Origin: Lachnospiraceae bacterium V9D3004
Lineage (GTDB): Bacteria > Bacillota > Clostridia > Lachnospirales > Lachnospiraceae
Direction of reading: 5' to 3'
DNA: 64,000 nucleotides
Assembly: GCA_000621985.1 (NCBI GenBank)
Contig: JHWW01000005.1
Coordinates: 62,001-126,000 of the forward strand
A program made the position numbers and the translations under genes. The notes below the pieces were generated by a model. It did no database searches, was not told the DNA's origin, and worked only from the letters and a program-made list of their open reading frames with translations. Every line of letters starts with the position of its first letter. The stretch's first letter is position 1. Below are positions 35,485 through 44,208 of the stretch, in pieces.

Positions 35485-35639
35485 GGAAACCGTTTTATGT
35501 ATAACATTATTCTGCAACAAACATGCTGCTTATATTGTATATCTTTGTAAAGCCTGCTACGCACCGCTTATGCGGCAAGGGCTTGACAATCATATACAAT
35601 ATAAGCTTATGACACTTATGCAGAATTATGTCGGTTTCC
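35485..35639. repeat. Long imperfect palindrome
   Basis: Symmetry centre near 35567. Matching arms: GGAAACCG (35485-35492) with CGGTTTCC (35632-35639); ATTCTGCA (35509-35516) with TGCAGAAT (35619-35626); a perfect 15 bp arm starting GCTTATATTG (35528-35542) with its complement at 35592-35606; and CCGC-TTA-TGCGG near the centre. It could form a cruciform or a long RNA hairpin. Most of the 460 bp gap 35321-35780 is this structure. Confidence 0.7.
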
Positions 35640-35704
35640 GGCATCCGGAATACCGGTTTCCAATTTACCGGAATCGAAGTTTCTTTAAGCAAGAATATTC
35701 AAAA

Positions 35705-35729
35705 AGAGCATGCCAGTTACAACATGCTC
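35705..35729 (-). terminator. Terminator of the 638 aa gene
   Basis: Minus strand GAGCATG-loop-CATGCTC followed by TTTTT, 52 bp after the stop codon at 35781. Confidence 0.75.
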
Positions 35730-35780
35730 CGTTTAATTACAATAATAAAATTAATAATAATGATATAAATATTTATATGC

Positions 35781-37697
35781 TTATATTACTACCCCATCTT
35801 CATATTCAACTGGCAGTCCATCAAATACCACCTGTTCCACAGATATTTCTTTCAAATCCGGTTCAATGCATAATTCAAAGTATATTACAACTGGCAACAA
35901 CAGATACCCATGTTGAATCTCCAACTCATATTCGTAATACATAGTTCTCCTTTCCCTATCTGCAACTAACAGACATTCACTCAGCCCCATTGCAAATCCC
36001 GAAAACATGCTCTCAGGCATTACCGATATAAAGAGCCAACTGTAGTCATTACGATTATTCGTGACCTTAAACCTATATGGTAACGTATTTTCACCAATAC
36101 ATTTATTAAATGCCTCTTCCTTATCAAGCTTTCTTTTTTCTGTCATTAGTAATGCTTCCATCTTCAACAATAAAAACTCACAGTTCTTGCGCATATCAAA
36201 CAGATTATTCTGTCGTAATACACATATCATCATTTCGTCAATATGTTTCTCAATGCTTCGCAATGCTTGATAATCACCTCTTTCTAATAGTAATATGTTG
36301 AACCGTCCCATAACCACCTCGATCCATGATATTTTTGACTTCTCCAATATTGGGTCATATTCCGTTTCCTTATGCATTTCAGCCCTAAATGATTTAATGT
36401 GTTTCGAAGAATATCTAAAAAAATGATTCCTAATTTTATCAGATCCACTAAGCTCACAGTATACCTGAACAAAAGCAACAATCAAAAGCGGTGATAAATA
36501 TTCTTCATAACAATACTTCGTATTTTCATCAAGCATTATCATAAAATCAGGAAAATGTTTGACTGCATTATCAAATTTGCGATACTCATTTCCGCCAACT
36601 TTAACACCCACAAAAGATAGTTCTGCTAATTCCTTACGATGCTCTTGTATATATTTTTCTGCTTCTTTTTTTAGTACACATTCAGTTAATATTTTGTACT
36701 TTGATGTATCAAGCGGCACATTAACTTCCCGTTCCAATATAAAGTTTGCTGAATCCATTATATCTATTTCACGTCCAATGTTTTCGTGAGCAATTAATTT
36801 AAGATAAAATCCCTGCAAAAGTCCTTCAGAATAATCATTGGAATCAGGCTGGAGATTTTCAAATTCTTTCTGAAAAACCTCAATTGCATCTTTAGACTTA
36901 TATAAGTCACGCTTAGAAACTCCCTTATAATGGTCATAATCAGCCAGAATTCTGACTTTAATCATAACACTTTCCCATTGTTGTATCATATTGGAAAGCA
37001 ACCATTTAGAAGCTCCTATGTATTCCTCAGGCAACGCCTTTTCTATCTCTCTTTTTAATTCCTCATTTATTTCACCATTATAAGTTTTTTTCCCAACAAA
37101 AGAATTATCAACATTTTCAAGCGAAGGCTTTCCGAGCATTTCAGAAATAAATACATTATACTTTTTTTCTACACTTGCAATAAGATATAGCAATCGGAGT
37201 TTATTATCCTCTTCTTCGAATGAATCCACATCAAAACCCATTCTGTTTTTTAACCTTGCAATTATACCTGCTCCATCACTTCTTTCAAACCACTTATAAA
37301 TCTCCTCCGTAGTAAGCATTTTAATATCATCTGACCAATTCTGATTAATATACTTGCTCATAGCCCATAATGAACATTCTTCTAACGTTAATGACCTTGT
37401 GCAACACATAGCGTAAGGACCATATATCTGCTCCAACCTGTTTTCATCAATATAATTCTTCTCATACCACCACGCTGAAGTGATCGAATAATTGTTTTGA
37501 AGAATATAACTCTTCTTCAATTCCTCAAATCTTGGATCATCCACATAATTATTTTGAGAAAAATCAATGCCTGTCTTCAATATGCTTTCCTTTAAGAATA
37601 GCTTCTGTGGATTTTCTTCATAGTTCATTCCATTTACATGTTTTGTAGATTTACTCACAGCGCACCTCACCCTCGTTTTTTTGTCATACCAACACAT
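35781..37697 (-). CDS. Large hypothetical protein, 638 aa
   Basis: 638 aa from ATG 37697 (AGTAAGG upstream); GTG 37658 is an alternative start. The protein is acidic, rich in Glu, Tyr and Trp, and mostly helical by composition, with no signal peptide, membrane segment or catalytic motif I can identify. It stands alone between the long palindrome and the 333 bp inverted-repeat element, with its own terminator. Size and isolation resemble single-gene cargo. Family not recognised. Confidence 0.75.
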   Translation of the reverse strand: MCWYDKKTRVRCAVSKSTKHVNGMNYEENPQKLFLKESILKTGIDFSQNNYVDDPRFEELKKSYILQNNYSITSAWWYEKNYIDENRLEQIYGPYAMCCTRSLTLEECSLWAMSKYINQNWSDDIKMLTTEEIYKWFERSDGAGIIARLKNRMGFDVDSFEEEDNKLRLLYLIASVEKKYNVFISEMLGKPSLENVDNSFVGKKTYNGEINEELKREIEKALPEEYIGASKWLLSNMIQQWESVMIKVRILADYDHYKGVSKRDLYKSKDAIEVFQKEFENLQPDSNDYSEGLLQGFYLKLIAHENIGREIDIMDSANFILEREVNVPLDTSKYKILTECVLKKEAEKYIQEHRKELAELSFVGVKVGGNEYRKFDNAVKHFPDFMIMLDENTKYCYEEYLSPLLIVAFVQVYCELSGSDKIRNHFFRYSSKHIKSFRAEMHKETEYDPILEKSKISWIEVVMGRFNILLLERGDYQALRSIEKHIDEMMICVLRQNNLFDMRKNCEFLLLKMEALLMTEKRKLDKEEAFNKCIGENTLPYRFKVTNNRNDYSWLFISVMPESMFSGFAMGLSECLLVADRERRTMYYEYELEIQHGYLLLPVVIYFELCIEPDLKEISVEQVVFDGLPVEYEDGVVI

Positions 37698-37731
37698 TAT
37701 ATGCCTTACTCACAGCCAGATAAGCTATTCA

Positions 37732-38064
37732 TCCCACCTTTCCCCCAAATAGAATACCCCGATACTAAGCGGCTTTCAGCATTATGGGGGAATTCGAACT
37801 GATACCTTTGCATCAATATATTCATATTATAATATATCTTAAAGAATAATACACTGGTGGATATTACAGCATGACAGCAATAACTCCACTGCTATGATTA
37901 CATAAGTAACATATGATGAGTTCTTTACCATATAATAACCTGGTTGCCAGTTATTTTTCAGTAATAATCATCTCAATACCTTTCCGGACGAATCAATCAA
38001 ATCTTCCCCCACCCTATAAAAAGCTACCTATTTCCGGGGTATTCTATTTGTGGGAAAGGTGGGA
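37732..38064. repeat. 333 bp element with 30 bp inverted ends
   Basis: 37732-37761 (TCCCACCTTTCCC...) is the reverse complement of 38035-38064 with 29 of 30 bases matching, and weaker symmetry continues about 20 bp inwards. No gene is inside. No target duplication is evident. It occupies the point where the element's genes diverge, so it may be a MITE-like insertion or a replication/partition site. The remainder of the 580 bp gap shows only AT-rich sequence and the promoter of the following gene. Confidence 0.75.
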
Positions 38065-38277
38065 ACAGAGTATCAAAATGTTTGTATTGCATATATTCAC
38101 TAAAATCACTTTAACTAAATAAGGCGTGCATTGCACGCCCAAACTACTTCTCATCGTGATATGTTTCTTCCTTTTCCAAAACATATTCAATTATATCATC
38201 TTTCTATGAATCTCTATATTAATTGTTAATTATAACAACATATTAATAACAAACAAAAATGAAGGAAGTGACTGAAA

Positions 38278-38586
38278 ATGGCTATAGAAAACAATTCAAA
38301 GCCACAGACACGTACTTACGTATTGGCTAATCCAAAGGCAAGAAAAAGTATTGATCTGACAAAACACAAAGAACTCTTAAATACCGTAATCCACACACAT
38401 ATACCCGACGCAGTTGTAACAGTGTACGAACACTCATATACCGTATACGGAATAACAAAAGGTGATGCCATAAAAATAGGCAGAAGCCTTAGTCAGTGTT
38501 TTGATGAAGAAGCTTTCCTTAAACGGATGTGCTTATTCATAAGCTCACAGGGCGAGACCTTCAAAGAATACAAGCCTAAACCATAA
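38278..38586 (+). CDS. Small hypothetical protein
   Basis: 102 aa with GAAGGAAGTGA upstream. IDLTKHKELLNTVIHTHIPDAVVTVYEHSYTVYGITKGDAIKIGRSLSQ reads as alternating helices and strands; no motif recognised. First gene of the rightward block. Confidence 0.65.
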   Translation: MAIENNSKPQTRTYVLANPKARKSIDLTKHKELLNTVIHTHIPDAVVTVYEHSYTVYGITKGDAIKIGRSLSQCFDEEAFLKRMCLFISSQGETFKEYKPKP

Positions 38587-38652
38587 TGAATATTATTCAA
38601 TAACCATATAACATCTTAGTAATCTACCAAAATATATGAGGGGGTTCTTAAT

Positions 38653-38844
38653 ATGTTGGAAAATTATGAGTTAATTATGGTTCCGGAAGAAGTATGCGAA
38701 GTATTGCGAATAGGCAGTACAGAATGTTATAAGATGCTCAAGGATGGGACTATCAAGGGCTACAGGGTTGGCAAAACATGGCGAATCCCCAAAGCAAACC
38801 TTGAAGAATATATAAACTCTAAAATATCAACTCAAATTAAATAA
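38653..38844 (+). CDS. Excisionase-like HTH protein
   Basis: 63 aa, GAGGGGG upstream. MVPEEVCEVLRIGSTECYKMLKDGTIKGYRVGKTWRIPKANLEEYI is the HTH_17 winged helix. A second such protein lies at the integrase end (32919-33128). Here it is followed by a terminator and is more likely a regulator of the rightward operon or a second directionality factor. Confidence 0.85.
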   Translation: MLENYELIMVPEEVCEVLRIGSTECYKMLKDGTIKGYRVGKTWRIPKANLEEYINSKISTQIK

Positions 38845-38892
38845 TACTTTATAAGATAATTTACTTTACTAATATCACTTATTATTATTTAT

Positions 38893-38925
38893 CGGAGTAT
38901 GCAAACAGCATACTCCACCTTTTTT
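38893..38925 (+). terminator. Intrinsic terminator
   Basis: GGAGTATGC-AAACA-GCATACTCC followed after two bases by CTTTTTTT. Ends the excisionase-like transcript. Confidence 0.9.
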
Positions 38926-38980
38926 TCGCCTGCCATTCCTTCACTGTATTATTCAAAATAATTGTTTGTATATTATCTTT

Positions 38981-39049
38981 GTGAGGAGGGCTGAGCACGG
39001 TTTTGCATCCCGTAACATAGACAAAAAACCGCATTTTGGTCCCTCTCAC
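38981..39049 (+). ncRNA. Structured leader of the DUF932 operon
   Basis: A promoter-like TATTAT (38970-38975) is followed at 38981 by GTGAGGAGGG, which pairs with CCCTCTCAC at 39041-39049. Inside, CGGTTTT (38998-39004) can pair with AAAACCG (39025-39031). The structure ends 38 bp before the DUF932 start. It does not match a riboswitch I know. Confidence 0.45.
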
Positions 39050-39087
39050 TGCTGTTAAAAATAATAAAAAGAATGGAGGAATGACAA

Positions 39088-40023
39088 ATGGCAGTAAAAG
39101 TCGAAACTATGTTTTATGTAGGAAGAGAAAAACCCTGGCATGGGCTTGGAACCTCTGTCGAGGAGTCTCCGGATTCACGTGAGGCACTTATTTTAGCCGG
39201 CCTTGATTGGGACGTAATACAGAGACCTGTCTACACTGAAGATGGCGTCATAGTTGACGGTTACAAGGCAAATGTACGGGCACAGGATCACAGCATACTC
39301 GGTATCGTCACCGACAGATATAAGGTCGTTCAGAACCGTGATGCCTTTGAATTTACCGATGAGTTGCTTGGCAAGGGTATACGTTATGAAACTGCGGGCA
39401 GTCTTATGAATGGCAGAAAAGTATGGCTCCTGGCAAAACTGCCTACACGCTACATTATTAATGGTGATAGCGTTATGCCTTACCTTGTTTTCTCAAATAC
39501 CCACGACGGCTCCGGAGCCATCAAGATAGCAATGACACCGATTCGTGTTGTCTGTAACAACACATTGAACCTTGCACTGAATAGTGCCAAGAGGATATGG
39601 TCGTTCAACCATGTAGGTAATATCGAGAACAAACTCTATGAGGCAAAAGAGACACTTTTTATGGCGGAGAACTACATGAGCGAGCTTGGCAAAGCCTTTG
39701 AAAAACTCAGCAGGATTAAGATTACTGACGCTGCTGCAGATGAATACATCAAGGCAGTTCTTCCGATTGATGATGATGCTTCTTCAACCACAGAAAAGAA
39801 TATCAAGAAACAGCGTGAAGACTTGAAAAGACGTTATATGCATGCCCCAGATCTGAGGTCTGTCGGTAAGAACGGTTACAGGTTTATCAATGCTGTCAGC
39901 GACTTCGCTACTCACGCAAGACCAATCCGCGAAACAAAGAAATACAAGGAAACCATGTTCAACAAAACAATGGAAGGCAACCCATTGACTGATAAGGCTT
40001 ACAAGCTTCTTATGACTGCATAA
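39088..40023 (+). CDS. DUF932-family phage/plasmid-like protein
   Basis: 311 aa, AATGGAGGA upstream. The N-terminus (MFYVGREKPWHGLGTSVEE) and the centre (YLVFSNTHDGSGAIKIAMTPIRVVCNNTLNLAL) are diagnostic of DUF932, also called phage/plasmid-like protein TIGR03299. It is widespread near recombination genes on mobile elements; its activity is unknown. First gene of the operon DUF932, DUF5688, YqaJ, RecT. Confidence 0.93.
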   Translation: MAVKVETMFYVGREKPWHGLGTSVEESPDSREALILAGLDWDVIQRPVYTEDGVIVDGYKANVRAQDHSILGIVTDRYKVVQNRDAFEFTDELLGKGIRYETAGSLMNGRKVWLLAKLPTRYIINGDSVMPYLVFSNTHDGSGAIKIAMTPIRVVCNNTLNLALNSAKRIWSFNHVGNIENKLYEAKETLFMAENYMSELGKAFEKLSRIKITDAAADEYIKAVLPIDDDASSTTEKNIKKQREDLKRRYMHAPDLRSVGKNGYRFINAVSDFATHARPIRETKKYKETMFNKTMEGNPLTDKAYKLLMTA

Positions 40024-40051
40024 CAAAAAAATCGAAGGGAGTTGAAGAAAT

Positions 40052-40942
40052 ATGGACAAAGAGACTTTTGCCGATTACCTAAAAAATATGCTGACGCATA
40101 TCAACGGATATGCTGTAAAAATCAAGGTTGTTACCAAGACAAAAAATAACGGAGTTCAGTCAACCGGATTATTGATGGAGAACAGCAACGGCTGCTCTCC
40201 CATTTTATTTATTGACAGGTATTACGAAGACTATATGAACGGACGTGCACTTGAAGATATCGTTAATTCTGTAACGTCTTCCGCAGAACTTGCCGACGAA
40301 GTAAAGAATGATATCGACCTCACCCTTATCGAATCGTGGGAGAAGGCAAAAAACTACCTTGATGTCCGCATATTATCACTGGATAAGAATTATGATATGC
40401 TGCAGAATTATGTATATATGGAACATCTCGATTTTGCTGTAATCCCAATCTTATCCTTTGTATCTGATGATTCAATACACACGGTTAAGATCTCCAATGA
40501 ATTAGTAAAAATGTGGAATGTTTCCACAACCGACGTATTCAGCAATGCCATATATAATTCAAGAGCAAAAAAACAATATATTGCAAGATACATCAAAGAC
40601 TCAATCTCTGAATACTGCAAGCATAGTTCTGTGGAAATTCCCAAAATGATAGTGCTTTCAAATATACACCTTATGAATGGTGCAGCTTCAATTCTTGATA
40701 CCTTTTTCATGGAAGAAGTGTATGAAGAATATGGTGGTCCATTTTATGTACTGCCCTCTTCTATTCACGAGTGCATCGCCATCCCTGCATATGATAACGT
40801 AAATCCTGATAATCTTCGTGAATTAGTAAAAAGCATTAATGATGATGTCGTGTCGAAAGAAGAAATCTTATCTTATAGCGTATATTTCTTTGATGGCGAA
40901 GAACTCAGCATAGCTGCGAAAGGGGAGTGGGATAATGTATAA
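40052..40942 (+). CDS. DUF5688-family protein
   Basis: 296 aa, AAGGGAG upstream. Homologue of 2942-3955: both share MIV-SN-x-NGA, FYVLPSSIHECIAIP and a terminal SVYFFDGEELSIA-type ending. It lies between DUF932 and yqaJ, overlapping the latter by 8 bp. The recurring association of the family with YqaJ suggests a part in the same recombination process. Confidence 0.82.
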   Translation: MDKETFADYLKNMLTHINGYAVKIKVVTKTKNNGVQSTGLLMENSNGCSPILFIDRYYEDYMNGRALEDIVNSVTSSAELADEVKNDIDLTLIESWEKAKNYLDVRILSLDKNYDMLQNYVYMEHLDFAVIPILSFVSDDSIHTVKISNELVKMWNVSTTDVFSNAIYNSRAKKQYIARYIKDSISEYCKHSSVEIPKMIVLSNIHLMNGAASILDTFFMEEVYEEYGGPFYVLPSSIHECIAIPAYDNVNPDNLRELVKSINDDVVSKEEILSYSVYFFDGEELSIAAKGEWDNV

Positions 40943-41885
40943 AATAATCGCAAAGACAAAGGAATTATCCACACATGACTGGCTTATGTTACGCAAACAG
41001 GGCATAGGCGGTTCTGATGCCGGTGCGGTATGCGGGTTCAATCCTTATGTATCCCCGATAGATACATATATGGATAAAATAAGTGCTGATATAATTCCAC
41101 AGGAAGAAAACGAAGCCGTGAGGTCAGGCAGGGATCTTGAGGAATATGTTGCACGAAGATTTTCAGAAGCCACAGGACTTAAGATACGGAGAGCCAATGT
41201 AATGTATGCGAGCAGAGAATACCCTTTTATGATTGCTGATGTTGACAGGCTTATAGTCGGCAAAGATACAGAAGGACAGGTCATAGGTCTTGAATGTAAG
41301 ACTGCAAGCCCCTATTCTGCCGACAAATGGAAAGATGGGCAGATTCCGGCTCATTATCTTACACAGTGCTACCATTATATGGCTGTACTTGATGCAAATG
41401 TATGGTATATAGCAGTCCTGATATATGGCAGGGAATTCAAGTATATTAAGATTGAGCGTGATGAAGATATAATAAACTCCCTTGTAGAAGTTGAGAAAGA
41501 CTTCTGGTATAACAATGTCCTTGCAGGGATAATGCCTGCACCTGATGGAACAGAAGCAACGACCAAGGCAATTAACAGGCTGTTTGGCAACAGCATAGAA
41601 CATTCATCGAAAAAACTTATCGGTTTTGATGAACAGCTTAAGAGAAGGTCAGAGATAGACGGACTGATTGAGAAGCTGAATACAGAGAAGAATACGATCG
41701 ACCAGGAGATTAAGACCTATATGGAAAATGCCGAAGTAGCCGAAAATGACAATTATATCATTACGTGGAAGACAATTATAAGCAACCGTATCAATTCATC
41801 AAAGCTGAAAGAGGAAGAACCAGATATATATAATAAGTATCTGAATCCGATACCGCAAAGAAGATTCATGGTAAAGGCTGTGTAG
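40935..41885 (+). CDS. YqaJ-family lambda-exonuclease-like nuclease
   Basis: 316 aa, GGGGAGTGG upstream. Motifs: GIGGSDAGAVCGFNPY near residues 21-36, FMIADVDRL near 98, GLECKTASPYSADKW near 115, and the Tyr-rich HYLTQCYHYMAVL. Together these form the PD-(D/E)xK nuclease that resects double-strand ends for the RecT annealase encoded 51 bp downstream. The C-terminal SKLKEEEPDIYNKYLNPIPQRRFMVK ending is shared with the copy at 434-1369. Confidence 0.93.
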   Translation: MYKIIAKTKELSTHDWLMLRKQGIGGSDAGAVCGFNPYVSPIDTYMDKISADIIPQEENEAVRSGRDLEEYVARRFSEATGLKIRRANVMYASREYPFMIADVDRLIVGKDTEGQVIGLECKTASPYSADKWKDGQIPAHYLTQCYHYMAVLDANVWYIAVLIYGREFKYIKIERDEDIINSLVEVEKDFWYNNVLAGIMPAPDGTEATTKAINRLFGNSIEHSSKKLIGFDEQLKRRSEIDGLIEKLNTEKNTIDQEIKTYMENAEVAENDNYIITWKTIISNRINSSKLKEEEPDIYNKYLNPIPQRRFMVKAV

Positions 41886-41936
41886 TTACATAATACTATG
41901 CAGCCTTATTTTATTACGAAGGGAGATTATAATTAT

Positions 41937-42794
41937 ATGGATTTCAAAGAAAAAATAACGAACAAGGCAGCAAAAACCACAACAGTTGAAAATGCACCTG
42001 CAGTTAAGAAAAGTACCAATGTGCTGAAATCATCCATGAGCATAGCAGAGATCATAAAAGCAATTGAACCCGAGATCAAAAGGGCTCTTCCGGCTGTAAT
42101 TACCCCTGAACGATTTACAAGGATGGCTCTTAATGCCATTTCCAATACACCTGCACTTAATAAATGTACCCCTATGTCTTTTATAGCGGCACTCATGAAT
42201 GCTGCACAGTTAGGTCTTGAACCCAATACCCCTCTCGGACAGGCTTATCTCATTCCGTATAATAACAAGAAGAAAGGCGTTACAGAATGTCAGTTCCAGA
42301 TTGGTTATAAGGGGATGATAGACCTGGTATACCGCAACGAGAATGTTCAGACCATTCAGGCACAGGTCGTATATGAAAATGACGCATTTGAATACGAGCT
42401 TGGAATAAACAGTAAACTCCGACACATTCCGGCAATGAATGACAGGGGAGAGATGATATATGTATACGCATTGTTCAAACTGCAGAATGGCGGTTATGGT
42501 TTTGAGGTAATGAACCGTGAAAGTGTCATAGCCCATGCAGAGAGATATTCCAAATCATTTGACAGCTACAGCCCCTGGAAGACTGATTTTGAGGCTATGG
42601 CAAAAAAGACAGTAATCAAGAAGCTTCTTAAGTTCGCACCACTTAAAGCTGATTTCCAGAGGGCAATAGCCACTGACGAGACTATCAAGAACGAGCTTGC
42701 AGTCGATATGACAGAGCTGAATGGTGAAGATTATTATGATTTGGATGAAGCAAATGAAGGTACTTTGATACCTGACACACAATTTGCCATGTAG
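41937..42794 (+). CDS. recT: RecT-family single-strand annealing protein
   Basis: 285 aa from ATG 41937 (MDFKEKITNKAAK), which has GAAGGGAG upstream; the earlier ATG at 41898 has no site. ITPERFTRMALNAISNTPAL, MSFIAALMNAAQLGLEPNTPLGQAYLIPY and QIGYKGMIDLVYRN are the classic RecT core. It anneals complementary single strands after YqaJ resection. The partial protein at the left edge (1-412) may be the functional counterpart on the other element. Confidence 0.95.
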   Translation: MDFKEKITNKAAKTTTVENAPAVKKSTNVLKSSMSIAEIIKAIEPEIKRALPAVITPERFTRMALNAISNTPALNKCTPMSFIAALMNAAQLGLEPNTPLGQAYLIPYNNKKKGVTECQFQIGYKGMIDLVYRNENVQTIQAQVVYENDAFEYELGINSKLRHIPAMNDRGEMIYVYALFKLQNGGYGFEVMNRESVIAHAERYSKSFDSYSPWKTDFEAMAKKTVIKKLLKFAPLKADFQRAIATDETIKNELAVDMTELNGEDYYDLDEANEGTLIPDTQFAM

Positions 42795-42832
42795 GGATAC
42801 TGGGATAAATCAAAAGAAAGGAGCTGCCACCA

Positions 42833-43174
42833 ATGCGAAACAGCACATATAGCAGTCAACTCAGGCATCTGCGTAAAAAAGTATTAAGGGAGCACAATCA
42901 ATACCGCAAGCGCATGATGTTCTCTACTCCAAAAGAAATCTACGACAACTGCAATGAAATTCAGTTTTACGAATGTGTATCAGAATACTTTCGGTATAAC
43001 GAACACATTAATCCGGAATATTTATCAGCATGCAATATGTATCCTCATGTAATCAAGCATCTACACAACCTGTATCTTAAGTACGAGAATCTTCAGGTCA
43101 ACACATGGGAAGGCATTGATGAACTGCTTAACTGCCTTGTCTATAGACAGAAGTCATATCTAAGGGCATGCTGA
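42833..43174 (+). CDS. Hypothetical protein, 113 aa
   Basis: AAAGGAG upstream of ATG 42833. Basic, Arg/Tyr-rich helical N-terminus (SSQLRHLRKKVLREHNQYRKRMM) suggests nucleic-acid binding; the remainder is helical with several Tyr and Asn. It follows recT by 38 bp and is probably the last gene of that operon. Family not recognised. Confidence 0.65.
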   Translation: MRNSTYSSQLRHLRKKVLREHNQYRKRMMFSTPKEIYDNCNEIQFYECVSEYFRYNEHINPEYLSACNMYPHVIKHLHNLYLKYENLQVNTWEGIDELLNCLVYRQKSYLRAC

Positions 43175-43242
43175 TAATAGAATATCGGAAGCATGGTCAA
43201 AACTCAAAAGTTTTGGCTATGTTTTCTTCTGTCCCATTTTAA

Positions 43243-43293
43243 GCCATTTCTGCGTGGTCAATACTTATTGTCAAAAGTAAGCGTGGAAATGGC
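43243..43293. repeat. Inverted repeat upstream of the resolvase genes
   Basis: GCCATTTC (43243-43250) pairs with GAAATGGC (43286-43293) around a 35 base loop, 280 bp before a serine resolvase gene. It could be a subsite of a res region or a transcript-end hairpin. Confidence 0.4.
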
Positions 43294-43339
43294 GTATTAT
43301 TCTTGCCATTATTAACCAATTCCGAAAGGGTGTGAAAAT

Positions 43340-43576
43340 ATGTATGACGCTGATATGTGGGTAGGGTGTAAGGCACATACATCAAGACAGTTAATGAAGT
43401 ATTTAATACTGAAAACGAATCCTGATACACGTATATGTATATGCGGCTCCGGTAATGTCTATCTTCACCTTACCGGTGATAAATCAGTAATGAGCCTTGA
43501 TAATGATTCATTATCAGAGCTTGAAGAATACGATGGCAGGGAGCCATTAAAGATAACGGAGGTGCTGCATATATGA
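43340..43576 (+). CDS. Hypothetical protein, 78 aa
   Basis: AAAGGGTGTG upstream. Short strands and helices ([33 protein letters not shown]). Its stop overlaps the resolvase start by 4 bp (ATGA), so the two are coupled. Function unknown. Confidence 0.6.
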   Translation: MYDADMWVGCKAHTSRQLMKYLILKTNPDTRICICGSGNVYLHLTGDKSVMSLDNDSLSELEEYDGREPLKITEVLHI

Positions 43577-44202
43577 AGATCGGGTATGCGAGGGTAAGCA
43601 CGACCAAACAGGCAAAGGACGGCAACAGTCTTGAACATCAGGAATCCGCATTAAAGGCCGCAGGTGCGGAATGCATATACAGTGACGCTTTTACCGGAAC
43701 CAAGACACACCGACCAGAACTTGATAAGCTTCTTAAGGTTCTGAAAGACGGTGATACCCTTATCGTCACGAAGTTAGACCGAATTGCAAGGAGCACAATA
43801 CAGGGCATTGAGCTTATTGAATCACTTCTTAATAAAGGTATTGTTGTTCATGTCCTTAATATCGGCATTATGGATACGACACCTACCGGACGTCTTATAC
43901 GAAATATCTTCCTTGCCTTTGCAGAATTCGAGCGTGAAATGATTATCGAGAGGACACAGGAAGGCAAGCAGATAGCAAAGAATAATGCCGATTTCAGGGA
44001 AGGGCGACCAAAGAAGTTTTCAAGGGCGCAGATGGAGCATGCAATGACGCTTCTTGAAAACAACTCTTACAGACAGGTATCAGAGATGACCGGAATATCT
44101 ATCAGTAGTCTTACAAGAGAAAGCCGGAGAAGAAAAGAACAGTCCATTTACCTTAATGACGAAGATTTTGGTTTTCTGGAATATAAAAATAAAGGATGGT
44201 GA
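43573..44202 (+). CDS. Serine recombinase, resolvase type
   Basis: 209 aa. Catalytic Ser 9 in [27 protein letters not shown], and the E-helix [16 protein letters not shown]. The C-terminal HTH is [22 protein letters not shown]. Probably resolves multimers of the element's circular form, since integration is better explained by the tyrosine recombinases. Followed after 6 bp by ligA. Confidence 0.93.
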   Translation: MKIGYARVSTTKQAKDGNSLEHQESALKAAGAECIYSDAFTGTKTHRPELDKLLKVLKDGDTLIVTKLDRIARSTIQGIELIESLLNKGIVVHVLNIGIMDTTPTGRLIRNIFLAFAEFEREMIIERTQEGKQIAKNNADFREGRPKKFSRAQMEHAMTLLENNSYRQVSEMTGISISSLTRESRRRKEQSIYLNDEDFGFLEYKNKGW

Positions 44203-44208
44203 TATAAA

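Noticed and set aside
35444-35944. 166-codon plus-strand frame
   Set aside because: Runs through the palindrome and the 3' end of the 638 aa gene. No ribosome site, and composition unlike a protein.
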